The translations under genes were made by a program, and so were the position numbers. From NCBI GenBank assembly GCA_001579985.1, contig LRSR01008610.1:1-34569 (forward strand): DNA of 34,569 nucleotides, read 5' to 3'. Shown piece after piece: positions 30,766-34,569 of the stretch. How positions within the stretch are numbered: position 1 is the stretch's first letter; the number at the start of each line of letters is the position of its first letter. Source of the DNA: Hypsibius dujardini (Eukaryota > Tardigrada > Eutardigrada > Parachela > Hypsibiidae). Under the pieces are notes generated by a model. That model was given only the letters and a program-made list of their open reading frames with translations, was not told the DNA's origin and made no database searches.

Positions 30766-30850
30766 CTAGATGATGTTTATCCAATAGATCCTTCCGAGCG
30801 GGCACGTACCCAATAGCTCAATAATGTGCAGATGACTCTTGTCTGAATAG
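30766..30850 (+). ncRNA. Box C/D snoRNA candidate
   Basis: Box C ATGATGT (30770-30776) and D CTGA (30843-30846) are closed by a short CTA/TAG stem. The end is about 69 nt before the acceptor at 30919. An inner GATCCTTCCG is the exact complement of CGGAAGGAUC at the 3' end of 18S, but no D' follows it. A second CTGA at 30874 fits the spacing less well. Confidence 0.5.
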
Positions 30851-31001
30851 ATTAGTTCTCATTTCGATTGATATCTGAAGTGTTGAACAAATTGCCTAAT
30901 GTTCCTGGCTTGGTTGCAGGACATGCTTGGGGTACTTGTTAGCTGCCGAGATGAGCTAGGCAGGTCAGTGTTATGCTTCGTGTGCGATTCGTGTTTCCTT
31001 T

Positions 31002-31074
31002 TCGATATGATGGTCAAATGAAATCACATTGTCTGAGAGGTCTTTGATGATTATTTACAAAAAAGCTGATTGAC
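31002..31074 (+). ncRNA. Box C/D snoRNA, target unknown
   Basis: All four boxes are present: C ATGATGG (31007-31013), D' CTGA (31033-31036), C' TGATGAT and D CTGA (31066-31069). It ends 68 nt before the acceptor at 31142. The guide before D', GAAATCACATTGT, has no target I recall. Confidence 0.65.
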
Positions 31075-31249
31075 TGCCTTTTCATGGATTACGTGTTTCT
31101 CTTCCATTTTTTTATGGATTTACTTACCCTCTTGCATTTCAGGTTGCCGGTATAGCTCGGGGGTCGGAAACACTGGCGTTGTCGATATTGTCTCCCGTAC
31201 TTGTCTCAAGGTGAGTGCCTAGGTCATTAGTTTTTCTCTCCTCTCCCCC

Positions 31250-31320
31250 CGGAAATGATGCTTTCAACCATCTTTCGTCTGTATTCTTGTCGATGAAGAC
31301 GCCCTTTGTTCCTGATTGAG
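31250..31320 (+). ncRNA. Box C/D snoRNA, U32-type 28S guide
   Basis: C ATGATGC (31255-31261), C' CGATGAAG and D CTGA (31312-31315). The guide ACCATCTTTCG (about 31267-31277) is shared with human U32 and pairs with 28S CGAAAGAUGGU. With TCTG as D' it selects the same adenosine as U32 (A1511 from memory). The second guide, before D, differs from U32. It ends about 65 nt before the acceptor. Confidence 0.72.
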
Positions 31321-31459
31321 ATTTACACTTGGCAGAATCTTTCAATGCCGTGACTGTTACATTCTAACGTAGCTTTTACTGCAGATTGGAGAGTTTCGCA
31401 ACGATTTCTACATAAGAACGGTATGCATGGACTCTTTTTCTATCAGTCACAAATGCCCT

Positions 31460-31536
31460 TGTATGTGATGACATGAATGTCCCCGACTGACTCTTGCTGC
31501 TGTCACCAACTACTGTCTGTTCTTTTTCTGATTTCG
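31460..31536 (+). ncRNA. Box C/D snoRNA, 18S guide
   Basis: C GTGATGA (31465-31471), D' CTGA (31487-31490) and D CTGA (31528-31531). The guide before D', GAATGTCCCCGA, pairs over 12 bp (one G-U) with the invertebrate-type 18S segment UCGGGGGCAUUC. It ends about 63 nt before the acceptor at 31598. No paralogue is seen in host A. Confidence 0.68.
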
Positions 31537-31681
31537 TCTCCGGCAAAACAAATTCGGCTCATGAAACTGGTTCGCTATCATCTTTTCGTTCGTTTCAGTT
31601 GTGGGAGAGTTCTGGCTGACTGAATCTGTAGGCTTCGGCTGCTTATCCCGGTGAGTCACACCTACCGCAGTTTTTCATACA

Positions 31682-31765
31682 AGATATGATGGAAATGATG
31701 ATAGACCTTAGGACACCTTTTGAGTGCTTGTGATATCAAAATGAGTAAACTGTCTGATATTTTAT
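31682..31765 (+). ncRNA. Box C/D snoRNA, partial paralogue of 15163
   Basis: C ATGATGA (31695-31701) and D CTGA (31754-31757). The first half, ACCTTAGGACACCTTTTGAG and GTGCTTGTGAT, matches the host A element, including the 28S guide, but D' is TTGA instead of CTGA. The second half differs: the U44-type 18S guide is replaced by AAATGAGTAAACTGT. It ends about 66 nt before the acceptor at 31830. Confidence 0.72.
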
Positions 31766-31887
31766 GCGAACTTTGAATCTTGCGATTGATTGTAAGATGC
31801 AACTACTTATTGGTCCTTTCTTAATTGCAGGATTCGGCGGCGATGTGAAGGTGAGATGAGCAGTCCGCTTAGTTTGCTATCGAGAAT

Positions 31888-31977
31888 TGCCTATGATTAA
31901 AGCATGTTTGCCGTTTCGACAAGTGTTAAACTTGGGTGATGACTTCGGAATAAAGTTACAGATCTATGAGATGCGCT
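31888..31977 (+). ncRNA. snoRNA-like element, orphan family copy B
   Basis: Matches the host A element at 15984 across TTTGCCGTTT, CTTGGGTGATGACTTCGGAA and GTTACAGATCTATGAG. The terminal ATGA in the D position is kept, while the terminal stem is weaker. It ends about 70 nt before the acceptor at 32046. Confidence 0.6.
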
Positions 31978-32145
31978 CAGCAAATGTTTCATGCTTTCTG
32001 TTGGATCTGATTGAGTTTTATATGTATCTTTGATTCGGCATTACAGATTCGGGTTTGGTAGCGAAAGTTTCTGAACTCTAATTACCGAGGCTGCTTATGT
32101 CGGGGTAAGAGATTTCGTGCTTGGATGTGCTGCAGCTGATTGGAC

Positions 32146-32230
32146 AAGTGTAGATGATGACAATGATTCTGCCAACTGAAGTTCCATGTTGAGTTAAAAA
32201 TTGTCCGTTCCCATGGCTGTCTGAGACCTT
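32146..32230 (+). ncRNA. Box C/D snoRNA, two adjacent 28S guides (copy B)
   Basis: Nearly identical to the element at 16256: ATGATGA, D' CTGA, guides TGATTCTGCCAA and CCGTTCCCATGGCTGT, and D CTGA (32221-32224). Only two substitutions occur, both just after C' and outside the guides. It ends 68 nt before the acceptor at 32298. Confidence 0.87.
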
Positions 32231-32384
32231 GTCTGGTGCTCGAACTCGGATTCCAAATTGTGGTTTGCTGTGCTGTTAATAGTCGTTTGTAATTTTAGGA
32301 TATGCGGTCTACGTCTCGGCAGCAACCTCTCTTCCGGTACGTTTTTCCTTTCTGGTGTTTTGATGGCTAATCTTGATTATACGA

Positions 32385-32457
32385 GAGCGACGATGATGAA
32401 AAAGATAGGGACAAATGATCATGATGATTATTTACGATTAGTCTTTCTGATGCGCAT
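32385..32457 (+). ncRNA. Box C/D snoRNA, 28S guides (copy B)
   Basis: Copy of the element at 16513. C ATGATGA (32393-32399), D CTGA (32447-32450) and a GCG/CGC stem. Guide CGATTAGTCTTT and inner GATAGGGACA are retained. It ends about 66 nt before the acceptor at 32523. Confidence 0.82.
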
Positions 32458-32595
32458 GCGTTTGTTGAAAATAATACGTTTCAGCCCTTTCCTTGTGTGT
32501 AATTTTGGATGTTCTTGTTACAGGTTACCTTTTGCAAACGGTTGTGGAGTTGAGGGTGAGACTGTCTTTCCGTTGGTGCTATTTCTGGTTGTTAC

Positions 32596-32668
32596 ACGGG
32601 ATGATTCCTTTTTGTCAACACCGATTCTGAATTGAATTTGATCGAGGAATATTTAGTCTGATTTATGG
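32596..32668 (+). ncRNA. Box C/D snoRNA candidate, possible 28S guide
   Basis: C-like GGATGATT, D' CTGA (about 32626), C' TTGATCG and D CTGA (32658-32661). The D' guide contains GTCAACACC, complementary to 28S GGUGUUGAC. It ends about 65 nt before the acceptor at 32732. The terminal stem is poor. Confidence 0.5.
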
Positions 32669-32929
32669 AACCGCGTTTTGTTATCTTTTCGCGCGACATG
32701 GAGCCGAGTCATAATTGGTCTTGTACTTTCAGATTGGGCGTGACGCTGCAAGGAACGCTATCTTCAATTTTTGATAGTTTTCTGCTCTTCTTGATTGTCA
32801 TGGCTGGTTGAAACGATTCTTTACTTTAGTTTGGGCAAAAGATGTTTTTTTCCCCTGTAACCGACTGCAGTAATAAGGTACAGAATATAAACCATCATTT
32901 TATCTGAAAAGTGTAGAAACAATGAACAT

Positions 32930-32959
32930 ACTAGAAGGCCCACAACTGGGCCTTCTAGT
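32930..32959. terminator. Perfect 13-bp hairpin between convergent genes
   Basis: ACTAGAAGGCCCA (32930-32942), loop CAAC, then its exact reverse complement (32947-32959). It lies between the 3' end of host B (+) and the stop codon of PDCL3 (-, 32979). A shared 3'-end or processing role is inferred from position only. It is not a histone-type stem-loop. Confidence 0.4.
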
Positions 32960-32978
32960 TACTGGACCTGGCAGTGGA

Positions 32979-34424
32979 TCAATCTTCCTCTTCGTCTGAT
33001 TCATCAGCTTTCCGGCGTCCGTAAATAGTACTGACTTGGGTGCGATTTCCAGCACCGGAAATTCGAGGATCACACTCGAATTCAGTCTTGACCACCTTCT
33101 CTTGCGCTAATATAAACTCTAGCGCTGAAAGGCAACAGTAAAAAAGTCAGTCACTGGCGAAGTAGCTAGTTAGACAGTCACACTGGCATTGTACATGGCA
33201 TATGAAACAGATTCAGCCATCGATACTGGTATATACGAATAGACAACTGTATTCATGGAACGACTGATGTTCACTTCAAACCGAAACAGACAAAGGACGT
33301 GGGAGTTAATAACATAAGGGGTGAATCTAGGAACTTACCGTCTTCGGTCAGGCTCATTCCGCCAAAGTCCAGAGCTCCAATAATCTGTTTTCTCAGGTTG
33401 CCTTCGTAATAAATGAAAATAGCCGGCAGGCTCGCGTCGGGAAAGTTTGGAATGCAGGTGTTTGCAATGCTCTTGACAAATTTGACATCCGCAAATTTCC
33501 GTGCCAGGCCGGTGAGGTGTCGATTGATCAGCGCACAAAGTGGCACACTGTAAGAGGGAAAACAATAGCAAATTAGATGTGTTCAGAGGGGAAGGCAAAA
33601 TATTTATATTTTTTTGCGAAGATTTACCCCTGTTTGTAGAGATGCAAGACCACCCACACTCCTTCGCCGGCATTATTGACTTCTTGGACGTAATCGACAC
33701 CGGATATCTCCAGCACCTCCCCAAACCGGCGTTTTAGCACAGTCTCCTTCATTTCGGCCAACCTTTTCCTCCTAAAACAAGAGCCAAACTGACTACACAG
33801 CGATCAAGTCGAGAAAGCCAACGACAAGAGACCTTGGTAATTCGGTAGAATTTGGAAAGACAATTCCAACACCAACCGGACGAAAATTATCACCGACAAG
33901 CTGAGTTGATTGATTGATTGATCAAGCCATAAAAAACTTCTGGCCGATCAATCGATCAAGCAATCAACTGAAGACTGTGTAACAAGCCTGGAAATCAGGT
34001 TCTTTTGATTCTGCGTTCCCACAAAACTCACTTGAATTCCTCGAAAAATTCGGAATCGTCATCCTCGAAATCATCCAACTCGTCCAACGACATCGTAGCG
34101 TAATCTTTCGTTCCATCTAAATTCTCAAGCAAAAACAAGTATGCACAATTGAAATCTCCACTCCGTCCCCACTCCGTCCCCAATGAAAATAGCACACGTT
34201 GAATATGTTGGAATCACTCCCACCTTTGGTGATGGTGGCAGAAATGGGTTCTGCTTCAGGTTCCTTCTCCGGCGGCGGTTTCGGTGGGAGAATACCAGCT
34301 TTCCGCAGAGCGTCGTTCCACTCAGTGTCGGCATATTGGTCCTAAAAACGTTTCCCACAGGAGAGGACGATATTTATTCCGAGAAACCAAGGATAACGTG
34401 GCCACGACTCACTCTCACCTGCAT
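32979..34424 (-). CDS. PDCL3: Phosducin-like protein 3 (PDCL3/VIAF), six exons
   Basis: PDCL3 is a thioredoxin-fold cytosolic cofactor of the CCT/TRiC chaperonin, involved in actin/tubulin folding and VEGFR2 stability in vertebrates. Exons in transcript order: 34424-34419, 34341-34224, 34116-34032, 33771-33628, 33547-33339, 33124-32979. Phases fit, giving 235 aa (human 239). The first coding exon holds only ATGCAG, as the family N-terminus MQD-ADTEWND requires. An acidic segment follows, then [69 protein letters not shown] and [15 protein letters not shown], ending in an acidic tail. The thioredoxin CxxC is absent, as in all phosducin-like proteins. PDCL2 is an alternative name within the same family. 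Intron 3 contains a fold-back repeat. Confidence 0.95.
33904..33969. repeat. Fold-back repeat in PDCL3 intron 3
   Basis: AGTTGATTGATTGATTGATC at the left pairs imperfectly with GATCAATCGATCAAGCAATC plus AACT at the right, around a short AT-rich loop. It shares the TTGATTG core with the fold-back at 8071 and with the simple repeat at about 28604-28656. Confidence 0.65.
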
Positions 34425-34569
34425 TGTGGAAGAGTTGAAAGGGAATTTTTTGGAGGAGTTTCGAGTAGTTAATACTGCTGCACAAGTGTTGCTGTTTGCA
34501 ATTGCACCCTCCGTTTATGGTCATTCACCGGATGAGTCAGCCGCATCCCTTGGTGTGAGTGTGGCCCAA

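Larger units (their letters stand above)
27890..32760 (+). ncRNA. snoRNA host gene B (non-coding, about 21 exons)
   Basis: Inferred exon ends: first exon ..28018; 28164-28305, 28492-28573, 28780-28806, 28996-29062, 29197-29248, 29413-29465, 29643-29699, 29911-29981, 30175-30212, 30404-30467, 30650-30717, 30920-30963, 31143-31210, 31385-31420, 31599-31650, 31831-31850, 32047-32104, 32299-32336, 32524-32555, and 32733 onwards. Exons are 20-142 nt, contain stops in all frames and do not align with host A exons. Most introns carry one box C/D element ending 62-77 nt before the acceptor. The architecture matches UHG/GAS5-type host genes. The start (TOP-like tract at 27890) and 3' end near 32760-32930 are estimates. 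The transcript converges on PDCL3. Confidence 0.75.

Noticed and set aside
27890-32760. Micro-exon secreted-protein gene (flatworm MEG type)
   Set aside because: Many tiny exons suggested this, but joined exons carry stops in every frame and the sequence conserved with region A is intronic and snoRNA-like.
1-34569. CRISPR arrays, prophage, operons or autonomous transposons
   Set aside because: The window is eukaryotic. No spacer-repeat array, transposase, reverse transcriptase or integrase frame is present, and the tandem repeats have no unique spacers.

Overview
The window is gene-dense animal nuclear DNA. Five protein genes can be reconstructed exon by exon, with GT-AG introns and matching phases: LARP7 (+), UROC1 (-), ANAPC2 (+), RTTN (-) and PDCL3 (-). 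RTTN and LARP7 orthologues, short introns, many CTGT/CAGA tetranucleotide tracts and scattered TTGATTG-type repeats suggest an invertebrate. A flatworm-like or other lophotrochozoan genome is a guess; the sequence does not settle the phylum.

Layout: LARP7 566-2930 (+) is tail-to-tail with urocanate hydratase 3230-7672 (-). UROC1 diverges from ANAPC2 8856-12792 (+) across a 1.2 kb gap that holds a fold-back repeat. A five-copy 47/48-bp minisatellite and tRNA-Gly(GCC) (13331-13401, -) follow. Region A, about 14205-16698 (+), is a multi-intron transcript without a sustained reading frame. A possible small secreted-protein gene lies at 16939-18003 (+). Rotatin fills 18668-27488 (-). Region B, about 27890-32760 (+), is a second multi-intron transcript without a reading frame, and PDCL3 occupies 32979-34424 (-).

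The main result is that regions A and B look like two non-coding snoRNA host genes. Their exons are short, full of stops and not alignable to each other. Most introns carry one box C/D snoRNA-like element, usually ending about 60-77 nt before the 3' splice site. Several guides pair with conserved rRNA segments: U24-type (28S), U44-type (18S), U43-type (18S), U32-type (28S), a guide for the 18S site equivalent to human Gm601, and others. Four snoRNAs occur in the same order in both hosts (15163/31682, 15984/31888, 16256/32146 and 16513/32385), so the loci are related by duplication, and only the intronic snoRNAs have stayed alignable. Region B also has local expansions: three U43-family units and two copies of a 28S-directed guide.

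Functionally, the window combines RNA metabolism (LARP7 for 7SK/U6 RNP, and two rRNA 2'-O-methylation guide clusters), cell division (APC/C subunit 2, the centriole protein rotatin), a chaperone cofactor (PDCL3) and histidine breakdown (UROC1). They form no operon. The arrangement is alternating divergent and convergent pairs, and rotatin and host B probably share a divergent promoter. rRNA targets and family matches are from memory of conserved sequences; no search was run.
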